In this document: positions 1 through 8,516 of the stretch, in pieces
How the letters are laid out: each line of letters begins with the position of its first letter
How positions within the stretch are numbered: the stretch's first letter is position 1
Assembly: GCA_964352785.1 (NCBI GenBank)
Contig: CAYGTI010000011.1
Location: 39,555-103,554, forward strand
Direction: 5' to 3'
Length of the DNA stretch: 64,000 nucleotides
Source: JACOMS01 sp964352785
GTDB lineage: Bacteria; Pseudomonadota; Alphaproteobacteria; Caulobacterales; Maricaulaceae
Notes under the pieces: model-generated
What the model saw: only the letters and a program-made list of their open reading frames with translations
Databases searched by the model: none
Told to the model about the DNA's origin: nothing
Made by a program: the position numbers and the translations under genes

Positions 1-1
1 T

Positions 2-169
2 GTGGTTTGGAGATCCGAAGGCTCTATCGTTCACATATATGGCGGCAGTTTGGATTATGGTCTTGAGCCGGAAATAGTGCGTGCTAAATCCGCTAAATAT
101 TATTATGTTATGGAAAATGACGAAGGCTATATTAAAATACGGCCCGCCAAAACTATGCTTTTACGGTAG
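2..169 (+). CDS. 3' end of an unidentified protein (partial)
   Basis: The frame starting at base 2 is open for 55 codons to a TAG at 167-169, so this is the tail of a gene that begins before the window. The visible residues run from VVWRSEGSIVHIYGG to a basic end, KTMLLR. They include a run of three tyrosines and look like the end of a small beta-rich domain, but I do not recognise a family. The next gene starts 19 bases later on the same strand, so the two may share a transcript. Confidence 0.55.
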   Translation: MVWRSEGSIVHIYGGSLDYGLEPEIVRAKSAKYYYVMENDEGYIKIRPAKTMLLR

Positions 170-188
170 TTAGACACAGGAGCCCTCG

Positions 189-764
189 ATGAAACGCAGC
201 TTGCCCTTTATACTTTTAACTGGAGGCATTATCCTCTTCATTATAGCCTTCGTGTTTTATCAGAAATCGGAACGCATAAAAAGCGAAACGGACACTCTGA
301 GAAGTATAACGACCCCGCAAGCCAGCTCTTTGGAAAATGAAACGGTTTATGAGCCCGAACCGGAGCCTGTTTTTGACTCAACGGATTTAGACCAAACGCC
401 ACCGGGAGTAGAACCTTTTTACGGTACCTCAATCTGTATGGTTCATTGGGGTCAACAGCTTAGAGAATATTGCGCCGGCGGCGATGAGGCCGTTCTGGAT
501 ATGGTGGAAGGCGATAATCAGGCTGAGGTAAAGCGTGTTTTCAATATGTGTTTGGATGAGCTATTAGAGCTCACCGATGTGTACGGCACGGGCGAGCGGG
601 CTATGGACAGTAAAATGCCTTTAACAGAAACTAGCCGCATAGCTTTTGCCTGCGAAATAACGGCCAGATATGGTGACAGCCCGGTTTTTGAAGACTCCAG
701 CATCCACTACATAGTAAAAAACCATATGGAGAGCGGCAATATATCAAGGCTAGAAAATCGGTAA
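189..764 (+). CDS. Unknown membrane-anchored or exported protein
   Basis: 191 residues. The N-terminus (MKRSLPF, then a hydrophobic stretch to about residue 25) is either an uncleaved signal anchor or a signal peptide. A Glu/Pro/Thr-rich linker follows (about 30-75), then a folded-looking part with four cysteines, in the contexts TSICM, EYCAG, NMCLD and FACEI, which could form two disulfides in the periplasm. An AGGAG-like site (caggagccc) sits a few bases before the ATG. No family recognised. It stands alone downstream of rho and is convergent with it; the 252 bases between the two hold nothing I can support. Confidence 0.7.
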   Translation: MKRSLPFILLTGGIILFIIAFVFYQKSERIKSETDTLRSITTPQASSLENETVYEPEPEPVFDSTDLDQTPPGVEPFYGTSICMVHWGQQLREYCAGGDEAVLDMVEGDNQAEVKRVFNMCLDELLELTDVYGTGERAMDSKMPLTETSRIAFACEITARYGDSPVFEDSSIHYIVKNHMESGNISRLENR

Positions 765-1016
765 TTTTTAAACCGACTTCTGCAAGAACAGATTCTCAGT
801 CTTTACAGGTGGTCCAAGTCCGTTGCCTTGAATTTGCGACATACGTTTTAGCCGAATTAGAATGCGTAATAAAATGATTCACCAGAGTTGCGCGGTGCTT
901 GCCAAACATCATGACGAGCTCTGGGAATTATTACAGCGCAGATTTAACGCTCAAAAAGTCTTTAAGGCCCAAAGGTAAAAGCGCTGAAATCACTCTCGGC
1001 GCCTCACATCTAAATT

Positions 1017-2312
1017 TTAAGTATTCATGCTGTCAAAGAAGTCTGCGTTGTTTTTAGTATCTTTGAGTTTCGCAAGCAAAAACTCAATCGCGTCCATCGT
1101 ACCCATAGGGTTCAAAATACGGCGCAGCATAAAGGTTTTATGCAGCTCTTCCGGCGGAACTAAAAGTTCTTCTTTTCGGGTACCTGATTTCGTTACATCA
1201 ATGGACGGGAACACGCGTTTGTCCGCAACTTTGCGATCAAGGACGATCTCGCTATTGCCTGTGCCTTTAAATTCTTCGAAAATCACTTCGTCCATGCGCG
1301 AGCCTGTATCAATCAGGGCCGTTGCGATAATCGTCAGTGATCCGCCTTCTTCGATGTTCCGTGCCGCGCCAAAAAAGCGTTTTGGGCGCTGAAGTGCGTT
1401 GGCGTCCACACCGCCGGTCAGAACCTTACCGGAGCTTGGCACAACTGTATTATAGGCCCGGCCAAGACGGGTGATAGAATCCAGCAAAATGACAACGTCT
1501 TTACCGTTTTCCGTTAGGCGTTTGGCTTTTTGGATCACCATTTCGGCCACTTGCACGTGGCGGGTCGCTGGCTCGTCAAATGTTGAACTCACAACTTCGC
1601 CTTTCACGGAGCGCTGCATGTCTGTCACTTCTTCGGGCCGTTCATCAATAAGCAGCACCAGAACATAACATTCCGGGTGGTTAGCCTCTATAGAATGGGC
1701 AATATTCTGGAGTAGAACCGTTTTACCCGTGCGGGGCGGCGCTACGATTAACGCCCGTTGGCCTTTCCCGATAGGCGAGACAATATCAATGACCCGGCCT
1801 GAATTGTCTTTCAAGGTGGGGTCTTCTATTTCCATTTTGAGACGCTGATCGGGGTAAAGCGGCGTCAGATTATCAAAGTGGGCTTTGTTGCGGGATTTCT
1901 CCGGCAGTTCAAAATTAAGCTGGGCGACTTCGGTCAGGGCAAAGTAGCGCTCATTATCGCGCGGGGCGCGGATTTGACCTGAGGCCGTATCACCTGTGCG
2001 TAATCCAAACTTTTTAATATATTTCGGGCTGACATAAATATCATCCGGGCCCGGCAAATAGTTCGCTTCGGGCGCGCGCAGAAAACCAAACCCGTCCTGC
2101 AAAACCTCGACCACGCCGCTGCCGTTAATTTGTATATCATCCTCGGCAAGGTCTTTGAGGACCTCAACAAAGATATCCTGTTTGCGCATCGTGCTAGCGT
2201 TTTCAACGCCGACTTCTTCGGCGAAACGAATAAGCTCAGGGGCTTTCGCTTTTTTGAGATCATCAAGACTAATAGACTTGAGATCATCAAGATTAATATC
2301 GTTCAAAGACAT
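1017..2312 (-). CDS. rho: Transcription termination factor Rho
   Basis: 431 residues, close to the usual length. Rho is a hexameric RNA-dependent ATPase that loads on C-rich RNA and terminates transcription. In order: N-terminal helical Rho_N domain (about 10-60), cold-shock-like RNA-binding domain with RNP1 DGFGFLR (73-79), then the RecA-like motor with Walker A APPRTGKT (191-198), Walker B LLIDERPEEV and the RNA-contacting loop GGVDANALQRPKRFFGAARN. The extreme N-terminus carries a short tandem repeat (LDDLKSI, then LDDLKKA), which is also visible as repeated DNA near 2245-2300. The rho-hemJ-hemE order on this strand beside the origin matches Caulobacter-type genomes. The 119 bases upstream (2313-2431) should contain its promoter. 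Confidence 0.98.
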   Translation of the reverse strand: MSLNDINLDDLKSISLDDLKKAKAPELIRFAEEVGVENASTMRKQDIFVEVLKDLAEDDIQINGSGVVEVLQDGFGFLRAPEANYLPGPDDIYVSPKYIKKFGLRTGDTASGQIRAPRDNERYFALTEVAQLNFELPEKSRNKAHFDNLTPLYPDQRLKMEIEDPTLKDNSGRVIDIVSPIGKGQRALIVAPPRTGKTVLLQNIAHSIEANHPECYVLVLLIDERPEEVTDMQRSVKGEVVSSTFDEPATRHVQVAEMVIQKAKRLTENGKDVVILLDSITRLGRAYNTVVPSSGKVLTGGVDANALQRPKRFFGAARNIEEGGSLTIIATALIDTGSRMDEVIFEEFKGTGNSEIVLDRKVADKRVFPSIDVTKSGTRKEELLVPPEELHKTFMLRRILNPMGTMDAIEFLLAKLKDTKNNADFFDSMNT

Positions 2313-2431
2313 AAATATCCGTATGTTGTGTAAAACCTCTTCGTCAAAATATTTTATGTGAGGAAGAGCGCGGCCAGAACAGCCGTCTTATATTTTGCAT
2401 GTAAGCACAGAAGTCATCCGCGTCAAGAGCT

Positions 2432-2869
2432 TTAAAACGGCTCAACGACGGCCATGATGACGATTACAATTGTCACAAGCGGTGGGATTTCATTGGCTAG
2501 GCGGTAAAACCTTTCACTGCGAGGACGCTCTCCGGCCTCAAACGCTTTCCGGTCTTTGGCTAGCGCCATATGAAACCCTATCAGCACGATAACACCGACA
2601 AACTTCACATGCAGCCAGAATGACGAGAGCAGCGCATCCCAGCGCAAATATATTAATAGTCCGCCAAATATGAGCGCCGCAATCATAGACGGATTCATAA
2701 TAATGCGCAGCAAGCGCCGCTCTTGAGTTTTAAGGGTTGTGTCAAGTTCACCGCCCGGCACCGCGCTACTATGATACACAAACAAACGCGGCAGATATAA
2801 AAGGCCCGCCATCCAGAATATTACAGCAATTATGTGCAGGGCCCGAAACCAGTCATAATACTCAAACAT
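2432..2869 (-). CDS. hemJ: Protoporphyrinogen IX oxidase HemJ
   Basis: Small integral membrane protein of the HemJ (UPF0093) family, which oxidises protoporphyrinogen IX to protoporphyrin IX in haem synthesis. Four hydrophobic segments are visible, with the family's early His in FRALHIIAVIFWMAGLLYLPR and a short charged C-terminal loop containing NEIPP. An upstream in-frame ATG at 2878 abuts the AGGAG sequence, so I prefer the ATG at 2869 (MFEYYDWF, 145 aa), which gives normal spacing. It overlaps the end of hemE by a few bases, so the two are translationally coupled and functionally linked: HemE acts two steps earlier in the pathway. Confidence 0.93.
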   Translation of the reverse strand: MFEYYDWFRALHIIAVIFWMAGLLYLPRLFVYHSSAVPGGELDTTLKTQERRLLRIIMNPSMIAALIFGGLLIYLRWDALLSSFWLHVKFVGVIVLIGFHMALAKDRKAFEAGERPRSERFYRLANEIPPLVTIVIVIMAVVEPF

Positions 2870-3896
2870 AATCACCATCTCCTATGCGCACGTGATTAAT
2901 CACCGCGTGTACATTCTCAATTTTAACATCCGGCGAGACGCCGTGGCCCAGATTAAAAATATGGGGTCCCTCAATCTTCTCCAATACCTCTGCTACGGCC
3001 CGCCGGAGCGCGTCACCGCCAATTCTAAGTGCGAGTGGATCAAGATTACCTTGAACAGGCATACCGCTTGGTATCATGGCTCTAAACTCTGGCAGCGGCA
3101 CATCTGTTCCAGCAGCAATAGCACTCACATTAAGCTCACCTGCATAGCGGCCTGCATTCAATCCTGCGCCTCTGGGGAAACCTATTATAGGCACTGTCAC
3201 GCCTGCCGCTCTGACCCGGCTGATAATATCGCGGGTTGGGGCAATAACTAAACGCTCAAACAAAGCCGGGGTTAGCCCTTCCGCCCAGCTCTCAAATATT
3301 TTCAGAACGTCTGCGCCGGCATGGGCTTGATTGATCAGATACTCTGCGCTCGACTCCGATAGAGCAGAGAGCAAATCATCCATCGCCGCAGGATGCTCAT
3401 AGGCAAACCGTTTTGCTGTCTCTTTGGCCGGGGAACCTCTGCCTTCAATCATATAGGTCGCCACCGTCCAGGGACCACCGCAAAACCCGATCAGAGCTTT
3501 GTCTTTTGCTAAATCCTTGCGCACTAGGCTGACGGTTTCATAGACGGGGCTAACGCGGTCTGCCGCGCCGTTTATGGTCAGCTTTGCAATATCTGATACA
3601 GTGATGGGATCAAGCACAGGCCCTGTGCCTTTGACAAACCTCACATTCCGGCCAAGCCCGATAGGAATAAGCAAAATATCTGCAAATAAAATGGCCGCGT
3701 CCATATCATAACGTCTAACGGGCTGTAGAGTGACTTCTGCGGCTTTGTCAGGAGTAAAGCAAAAATCTATAAAATCTTTGGCAGTTTCACGGATGGCCAT
3801 ATATTCTGGTAGATGACGTCCGGCTTGGCGCATCATCCAGATAGGGGGAACAGTCTCGGTTTGCCCAGCTAAGACATTGAGGATTTTAGATGTCAT
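2862..3896 (-). CDS. hemE: Uroporphyrinogen decarboxylase HemE
   Basis: About 344 residues, full length. Cytosolic enzyme converting uroporphyrinogen III to coproporphyrinogen III. The signature PPIWMMRQAGRHLPEY lies near the N-terminus and carries the substrate-binding arginines. FADILLIPIGLG holds the catalytic Asp, and GFCGGPWTVATYM and FNLGHGVSP follow. The open frame begins at a GTG (3902); the ATG at 3896 has better spacing from AGAAAAG. It is the first gene left of the origin region and reads away from it, as in Caulobacter, where a hemE promoter lies inside Cori. Confidence 0.97.
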   Translation of the reverse strand: MTSKILNVLAGQTETVPPIWMMRQAGRHLPEYMAIRETAKDFIDFCFTPDKAAEVTLQPVRRYDMDAAILFADILLIPIGLGRNVRFVKGTGPVLDPITVSDIAKLTINGAADRVSPVYETVSLVRKDLAKDKALIGFCGGPWTVATYMIEGRGSPAKETAKRFAYEHPAAMDDLLSALSESSAEYLINQAHAGADVLKIFESWAEGLTPALFERLVIAPTRDIISRVRAAGVTVPIIGFPRGAGLNAGRYAGELNVSAIAAGTDVPLPEFRAMIPSGMPVQGNLDPLALRIGGDALRRAVAEVLEKIEGPHIFNLGHGVSPDVKIENVHAVINHVRIGDGDYV

Positions 3897-3985
3897 GCTC
3901 ACACTTTTCTATGAAAAGCCTCTTTCCTTCCATCCTTATATAAAAAGAAGTGATAGTAGTAAGGCCTGTGGATTTGTGGACTATA

Positions 3986-4000
3986 TTAACCTTTTGATAA
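3986..4000 (+). promoter_or_regulatory. Near-consensus CtrA-type site
   Basis: TTAA CCTTTTG ATAA, then C: one mismatch in the second half site with correct 7-base spacing. It lies on the hemE side of the origin. Just downstream, 4007-4020 holds TTAA-N6-TTAA, which has the wrong spacing. Confidence 0.45.
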
Positions 4001-4060
4001 CCTAAATTAATATGTCTTAAAATACCGCACATTTATCAACATGCAGGCTGTTGAATAGAT

Positions 4061-4069
4061 TTATCCACA
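4061..4069 (+). promoter_or_regulatory. Perfect DnaA box
   Basis: TTATCCACA matches the consensus at all nine positions. It sits centrally in the candidate origin, with weaker boxes on both sides. Confidence 0.8.
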
Positions 4070-4234
4070 TATATGGAACTTATGCTAAAAAGCGAACAAA
4101 ATCTTGCGGTTTGTCGGTGGATAAAAGACTTAATAACATTGGATAAAAAATAATCCCCATTATACATCTTATTAAAATAAAAAAGAGTCACACTCTGTTA
4201 GTTTCGCGCATAAGCCGAAAGCTCACTCAACTTA

Positions 4235-4249
4235 TTAACAAAATCTTAA
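4235..4249 (+). promoter_or_regulatory. CtrA-type binding site TTAA-N7-TTAA
   Basis: TTAA CAAAATC TTAA, followed by C, fits the full CtrA consensus TTAA-N7-TTAAC. In Caulobacter such sites in Cori let phosphorylated CtrA block initiation. Here the site lies between the perfect DnaA box and ppsR. Confidence 0.7.
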
Positions 4250-4301
4250 CGCTCCAACTCCAACTGTGGACAAGCCGCATAGCCTTACATAGATATTACA
4301 C

Positions 4302-5138
4302 ATGAAAATACGTCCTAAGAACGTTTCCATTTATTTTCACGTCCACCTTGTTTCTGATGCGACGGGCGAAACGCTTGTCGGTATGATGAAGGCGTCTTGC
4401 GCGCAATTTCAAAATGCCACAGCGCTCGAGCATATTCATGCTTTGGTACGCTCTGAAGAGCAAATGAACCAAGTGCTCCAAGACATTGAGGATAGGCCGG
4501 GCGTGGTTCTTTATACGATTACAAATGACGCGCAGCGTAAAAAACTTGAAGATCACTGTGCAGGGCTTGGTATTCCCTCTATTTCTATATTGGATGCGAC
4601 GCTGGCCATGCTCGGGCGATATCTGGGCGCGGCGCAGTCTCACCAAGTTGCGGCCCAGCGCACGCTCGATTCCAACTATTATGACCGCATTGCTGCGCTG
4701 GATTATGCCATGGTGCACGATGACGGCCAGAATGTGCAAGGCCTCAAAGACGCAGAGATCATTTTGCTCGGCGTCAGCCGAACCTCAAAAACCCCGACTA
4801 GTATTTATTTGGCTAATCGAGGGTTTCGCACAGGGAATATTCCGCTCGTGCCGGGCATGCCGCTCCCTGCGATTTTGCAAACATTTGATAAACCCTTTAT
4901 TGTCGGGCTTGTGGCGTCTCCTGACCGGATTGTTCAAATCCGTCAACAACGCCTCGTGGGACTTAATGAAAAAGGCGTGACAGACTATGTTGATCAAGAC
5001 CGGGTACGTGATGAAATGCGCCAAGCTAAACGGCTCTTTGTCAAACATGGCTACGCGGTTGTTGATGTGACGCGGCGCTCAATCGAGGAAACATCCGCGC
5101 AAATTATAAACCTGTACCAAAAACGGGAAAACAAATGA
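4302..5138 (+). CDS. ppsR: Pyruvate, phosphate dikinase / PEP synthase regulatory protein (DUF299)
   Basis: 278 residues, full length. This family is a bifunctional ADP-dependent kinase and phosphate-dependent pyrophosphorylase that switches PEP synthase or pyruvate, phosphate dikinase off and on. The N-terminal motif is HLVSDATGETL, and the P-loop-like GVSRTSKTPTS lies at 157-167, followed by IYLANRGFRTGNIPLVPG. It is the first gene right of the origin (the position of CC0001 in Caulobacter) and heads an operon: its stop overlaps the maf start by four bases (ATGA). Which of the two target enzymes it controls cannot be told from this window. Confidence 0.95.
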   Translation: MKIRPKNVSIYFHVHLVSDATGETLVGMMKASCAQFQNATALEHIHALVRSEEQMNQVLQDIEDRPGVVLYTITNDAQRKKLEDHCAGLGIPSISILDATLAMLGRYLGAAQSHQVAAQRTLDSNYYDRIAALDYAMVHDDGQNVQGLKDAEIILLGVSRTSKTPTSIYLANRGFRTGNIPLVPGMPLPAILQTFDKPFIVGLVASPDRIVQIRQQRLVGLNEKGVTDYVDQDRVRDEMRQAKRLFVKHGYAVVDVTRRSIEETSAQIINLYQKRENK

Positions 5139-5731
5139 GTCTGCCCATTATTTTAGCCTCCGGTAGTCAAATTCGCCGGGATATTATGGTATCAGCCGGG
5201 CTGGAGTTTGATGTGATCACCCGCCCGGTTGACGAGGCCGCGATAAAAACCGCGATGCTGCAACAAGGCGCTCTGCCTAGAGATATAGCCGACGCGCTCG
5301 CTGAAGCTAAGTCTGTGCGTGTCAGCCGGGAGGTTGCGGGTCTTGTGATTGGCGCTGACCAGATCATGGTTATGGACGGGCATGTTTTTGATAAACCTAA
5401 AACTATGACCGAAGCGAGAGAGCGGCTTTTATCCATGCGAGGCAAAAACCACCACCTTATTGGCGGGGTTGTGATTTGCGAGGATGGACATGCCGTTTGG
5501 CGTCATATCTCTAAAACCACCCTGACCGTGCGGGAGTTTAGCGAAGCGTTTTTGGATGAGTATTTGGCTCAAGAGGGCGAGATCCTCTTGAAAAGCGTTG
5601 GCGCTTACCGCTTTGAAGGGCGCGGCGCGCAGCTTTTCTCTCATGTTGAAGGCGACTTTTTCTCAATTTTGGGATTGTCCTTATTACCTGTGCTTGATTA
5701 TTTACGGCTCCGCGGCGCGGTGTCGTCATGA
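5135..5731 (+). CDS. maf: Maf-family nucleotide pyrophosphatase
   Basis: 198 residues. Maf proteins hydrolyse non-canonical or certain canonical nucleoside triphosphates (dTTP, UTP or m7GTP, depending on subfamily) to monophosphates. The signature LASGSQIRRDIM opens the protein. The VIGADQIMV stretch carries the catalytic Asp, and MRGKNHHLIGG and the Glu/Gly-rich ILLKSVGAYRFEGRGAQLF region follow. It overlaps ppsR and aroE by four bases each, so the operon is read with coupled translation. The subfamily is not settled from the sequence. Confidence 0.93.
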   Translation: MSLPIILASGSQIRRDIMVSAGLEFDVITRPVDEAAIKTAMLQQGALPRDIADALAEAKSVRVSREVAGLVIGADQIMVMDGHVFDKPKTMTEARERLLSMRGKNHHLIGGVVICEDGHAVWRHISKTTLTVREFSEAFLDEYLAQEGEILLKSVGAYRFEGRGAQLFSHVEGDFFSILGLSLLPVLDYLRLRGAVSS

Positions 5732-6597
5732 GCGGTTCGGCCTTAAAGTTAGCGGGTGTGTGCGGCTGGCCGATACACCAATCTCTCTCGCCGTTGCTGC
5801 ACAGTTATTGGCTCAAAGAAATGGGTATCAAAGGGGCTTATGTGCCTTTTGCTGTTCGGCCCGACAAAGCTCGGGACGCATTTAGATCGCTAAAACGTAC
5901 ATCCATTGTCGGTGTGAATGTCACTATGCCGCTTAAATATGATGCTTATGACGCGGCGGACGAAGCCACGCCTGATGCGCGAAAGCTGGGCGTTGCCAAC
6001 TGTCTTTATAAGCGCGGCGATAAGCTTGTCGCCCACAACACAGACCTGGAAGGTTTTGCCGCGCCGCTGCTCAAAGCCTTCGGCGCGCATGCTGTAATGA
6101 ATGTTCCGGCCTTGGTAATTGGCACGGGCGGCGCGTCCCAGGCTGTTATTGGGGCTCTGCTCTCGCTCAATTGTCCTGAAATCCGGCTTGCGGGACGCAC
6201 GGACGAAAAAGCCGAAGAGCTGGCAGCAATGGTCAATGTGCCCAGCCTTTACGCCGTGCCGTGGGAGGCGCGTCACCAAGCGGTTGCGACGGCGGGCCTA
6301 ATAATTAACGCGAGCGGCGGCGGCATGAAAGGCAAATCCGAGTTGGACCTTAGCCTCTCCAGCGCAAGCGACGGCACGTTCATTTATGATTTGATCTATA
6401 CGCCCCGCCAAACCGGACTTTTAAATAAGGCCGAACGCCGGGGTCTTCCTTATTTAGGCGGGCTGGATATGCTGATCGCGCAGGCGCGGCCGTCCTTTAA
6501 ACTTTTTTATGGGCAGCGTCCGCCGGATGATTTGGATCCTACCCCGTTGCTCTTAGCTGCGCTCGAGCCTGCCGCGCGTCCGGCTTTTGCCGCATGA
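5728..6597 (+). CDS. aroE: Shikimate dehydrogenase
   Basis: 289 residues. NADPH-dependent reduction of 3-dehydroshikimate to shikimate in the aromatic amino acid pathway. The substrate site motif SLSPLLHSYW lies near the N-terminus, GVNVTMPLKYDAY carries the catalytic Lys, and NTDLEGFAAPL supplies the Asp partner. The nucleotide-binding loop is VIGTGGASQAV, and the C-terminal GLDMLIAQA is typical. Four-base overlaps on both sides (maf and coaE) place it inside the origin-proximal operon. Confidence 0.95.
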   Translation: MSGSALKLAGVCGWPIHQSLSPLLHSYWLKEMGIKGAYVPFAVRPDKARDAFRSLKRTSIVGVNVTMPLKYDAYDAADEATPDARKLGVANCLYKRGDKLVAHNTDLEGFAAPLLKAFGAHAVMNVPALVIGTGGASQAVIGALLSLNCPEIRLAGRTDEKAEELAAMVNVPSLYAVPWEARHQAVATAGLIINASGGGMKGKSELDLSLSSASDGTFIYDLIYTPRQTGLLNKAERRGLPYLGGLDMLIAQARPSFKLFYGQRPPDDLDPTPLLLAALEPAARPAFAA

Positions 6598-7187
6598 TCA
6601 TTATCGGCTTGACAGGCTCCATTGGAATGGGGAAATCGACGACAGCAGCGATGTTCAGAGACGCCGGGTGCCCTGTCTTTGACGCGGACGCGGCGGTGCA
6701 TGATCTGTACGCTCAAAACGGAGCGGCCGTGCCGTTAATTCGCGCGGTCTTCCCGGATGCCATCCAAAATGGCGCGGTCGACCGGGCGGTGCTGGGCGCT
6801 CACATGCGCGCCGACCCGTTTAATTTGCCAGTCCTCGAGAGCTTCATTCATCCCATGGTCGCAAGGCTTCGCGCGGACTTTTTGGCAAAGGCCGAGAATA
6901 GCGGCGCAGATATTGTTGTTTTTGATGTGCCGCTTTTGTTTGAAACAGGCGGTGATAAGCATGTCGATAAGATTGTTGTTGTGACGGCTCCTGAAAACGT
7001 ACAGCGAGACCGCGTCCTAGCCCGCCCCGGCATGACGCAGGCTTTGTTTGAGTCCCTGCTCGCGCGGCAAACACCCGACGCGCAGAAACGCGCCCGCGCG
7101 GATTTTCTGATCCAGACCGATAAAGGGCTGGAACAGGCCCGCGAACAAGTGCAGTCTATTCTCAAGGATATCAGATTGGGGACATAA
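6594..7187 (+). CDS. coaE: Dephospho-CoA kinase
   Basis: 197 residues. Catalyses the last step of coenzyme A synthesis, phosphorylating the 3'-hydroxyl of dephospho-CoA. The P-loop GLTGSIGMGKST is at the N-terminus, DADAAVHDLY is the conserved substrate-site Asp motif, and FDVPLLFETG and the lid-region arginines follow. The start ATGA overlaps the aroE stop. Four bases separate its stop from dnaQ. Confidence 0.95.
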   Translation: MIIIGLTGSIGMGKSTTAAMFRDAGCPVFDADAAVHDLYAQNGAAVPLIRAVFPDAIQNGAVDRAVLGAHMRADPFNLPVLESFIHPMVARLRADFLAKAENSGADIVVFDVPLLFETGGDKHVDKIVVVTAPENVQRDRVLARPGMTQALFESLLARQTPDAQKRARADFLIQTDKGLEQAREQVQSILKDIRLGT

Positions 7188-7191
7188 AGGC

Positions 7192-7917
7192 ATGATAGGC
7201 AAGCGCGAGATTGTTTTTGATACGGAAACAACAGGGTTTGACGCCAAAGGCCTTGATAAGGTCACAGAAATTGGCTGCGTCGAGGTCATCGACTTTATTC
7301 CGACGGGTAAGACCTACCATACTTATCTGGACCCTCAGCGCGACGTGCCGGAAAAAGTCACAGAAATCACAGGGCTGACGCGGGAGTTTCTCACCGGAAA
7401 ACCGCTCTTTGCCGATGCCGCGCAGGACTTCCTTGATTTTGTCGGTGAGAGTCCGTTGGTGGCCCATAATGCGGACTTTGACAGGGGTTTTATCAATGCT
7501 GAGCTCGAGCGCGCAGGTTTTGACCCCATTCCGAAAAAGCGGTTTGTAGATACGCTGCGGATTGCGCGCTCTAAATTTCCCGGATCGCCCGCCTCCCTTG
7601 ATGCGCTGTGTAAACGTTTTAACATTTCCCTGACCAGCCGTAGCAAGCACGGGGCTATTGTTGATGCTGAGCTTCTCGCCGAAGTTTATCTTGATCTGAA
7701 TGGCGGCCGGATGCGCTCGCTTAAATTTGAAGACCAACACGCCGGGCCGGACACAGCGCTGGTACCCATTGCCAAAACCCGCCCTGTTCCGCTCGCCCCG
7801 CTCTTAAGCGAGACTGAGCAAAACGCACATGCGGCGTGGATCACATCTATGGGCGGCGAGGATGAGACCATGATGTGGCAATATTATTGGAACAAGTCCG
7901 CACGGCGAAAAGCCTAA
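7192..7917 (+). CDS. dnaQ: DNA polymerase III epsilon subunit (proofreading exonuclease)
   Basis: 241 residues. 3'-5' exonuclease of the DEDDh class. Exo I is VFDTETTGFD, Exo II is VAHNADFDRGFI, and Exo III is HGAIVDAELLAEVYL with the catalytic His and Asp. The tail past residue about 185 is less conserved and would contact the polymerase alpha subunit. The gene follows coaE as in Caulobacter, but what comes next differs: Caulobacter has secB, here an ABA4-like membrane gene. Confidence 0.95.
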   Translation: MIGKREIVFDTETTGFDAKGLDKVTEIGCVEVIDFIPTGKTYHTYLDPQRDVPEKVTEITGLTREFLTGKPLFADAAQDFLDFVGESPLVAHNADFDRGFINAELERAGFDPIPKKRFVDTLRIARSKFPGSPASLDALCKRFNISLTSRSKHGAIVDAELLAEVYLDLNGGRMRSLKFEDQHAGPDTALVPIAKTRPVPLAPLLSETEQNAHAAWITSMGGEDETMMWQYYWNKSARRKA

Positions 7918-7958
7918 CTTAATACCCTCAACACACAAACTAAAAAGAGAGACACATT

Positions 7959-8423
7959 ATGCCCGACCCTGATTTGGTTTTCAGTCTTGTAAACGCGGCG
8001 GTAATTCCTGCGTGGGCCTTGTTGATCTTGTTTCCCAAGCTGAGCTGGACGCAAAAAGTGGCGCACGCCGCGCTCTATCCGCTCGTACTGGGCTCGCTTT
8101 ACCTTATTTATATGCTGTATATGTATTTTTACGTGCCTGCGAACCCCGAGGCGAGTTTCATGTCGATAAAGGGCGTACAGACCTTGTTCTCCCATCCGAT
8201 CGGTATGGTGATTGGCTGGACGCACTATCTGGTGTTTGATTTATTTGTCGGCGCGTGGATTGGCCGGGATAGCCAAAGACGCGGGATCAACCATCTCGCG
8301 GTTGTGCCCTGCTTGCTCTTTACCTTTATGCTCGGCCCCATCGGGCTCTTGATGTATCTTCTTTTGCGTAAATTCACCCAAAAAGGCGGGTGGAGCCTAG
8401 ATGAGGGAGGTTTAGCGGGGTAA
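7959..8423 (+). CDS. ABA4-like / DUF4281 membrane protein
   Basis: 154 residues with about four membrane segments. The sequence PIGMVIGWTHYLVFDLFVGAW, followed by RDSQRRGINHL and a final PIGLLMYLLLR helix, matches the ABA4-like (DUF4281) family. The plant member acts in neoxanthin formation; bacterial roles are not established. It starts 42 bases after dnaQ behind an AAAGAGAGA-type site, so it may be cotranscribed. A strong inverted repeat follows the gene. Confidence 0.75.
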   Translation: MPDPDLVFSLVNAAVIPAWALLILFPKLSWTQKVAHAALYPLVLGSLYLIYMLYMYFYVPANPEASFMSIKGVQTLFSHPIGMVIGWTHYLVFDLFVGAWIGRDSQRRGINHLAVVPCLLFTFMLGPIGLLMYLLLRKFTQKGGWSLDEGGLAG

Positions 8424-8438
8424 GGTTAGGCCTGTTTT

Positions 8439-8485
8439 CTGAATGCGGGCTTAACGTGAACTTCAGAGCGCATTCAGCCTCTTTT
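8439..8485 (+). terminator. Probable Rho-independent terminator
   Basis: Perfect 9-base inverted repeat CTGAATGCG (8439-8447) and CGCATTCAG (8469-8477), with a 21-base loop, followed by CCTC and five T. The loop is longer than ideal. It would end the ppsR-to-ABA4-like transcript. Confidence 0.5.
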
Positions 8486-8516
8486 TGTGATATAGAGTTA
8501 TTCAAAGGGGAAAATT

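Larger units (their letters stand above)
3903..4301. other. Candidate chromosomal replication origin (oriC)
   Basis: 399 bases without a gene, clearly richer in A/T than its surroundings, between divergent hemE and ppsR. This is the same gene pair that flanks Cori in Caulobacter. Seen directly: a perfect DnaA box TTATCCACA (4061-4069); one-mismatch boxes TTATCAACA (4033-4041), GGTGGATAA read on the other strand (4116-4124) and TGTGGACAA on the other strand (4265-4273); a perfect CtrA-type TTAA-N7-TTAA (4235-4249) and a near match (3986-4000); a GANTC methylation site (4185-4189); and an A/T-rich stretch at 4121-4182 suited to unwinding. Flanking genes point away on both sides, co-directional with bidirectional forks. 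Function is inferred from these features and from synteny. Confidence 0.85.

Noticed and set aside
862..978. 38-codon frame between the first unknown gene and rho
   Set aside because: It starts with ATG and has no internal stop, but there is no convincing ribosome site and the peptide resembles nothing; likely chance.
4007..4020. Third CtrA site in the origin (TTAA-TATGTC-TTAA)
   Set aside because: The spacer is six bases, not seven, so it does not fit the consensus.
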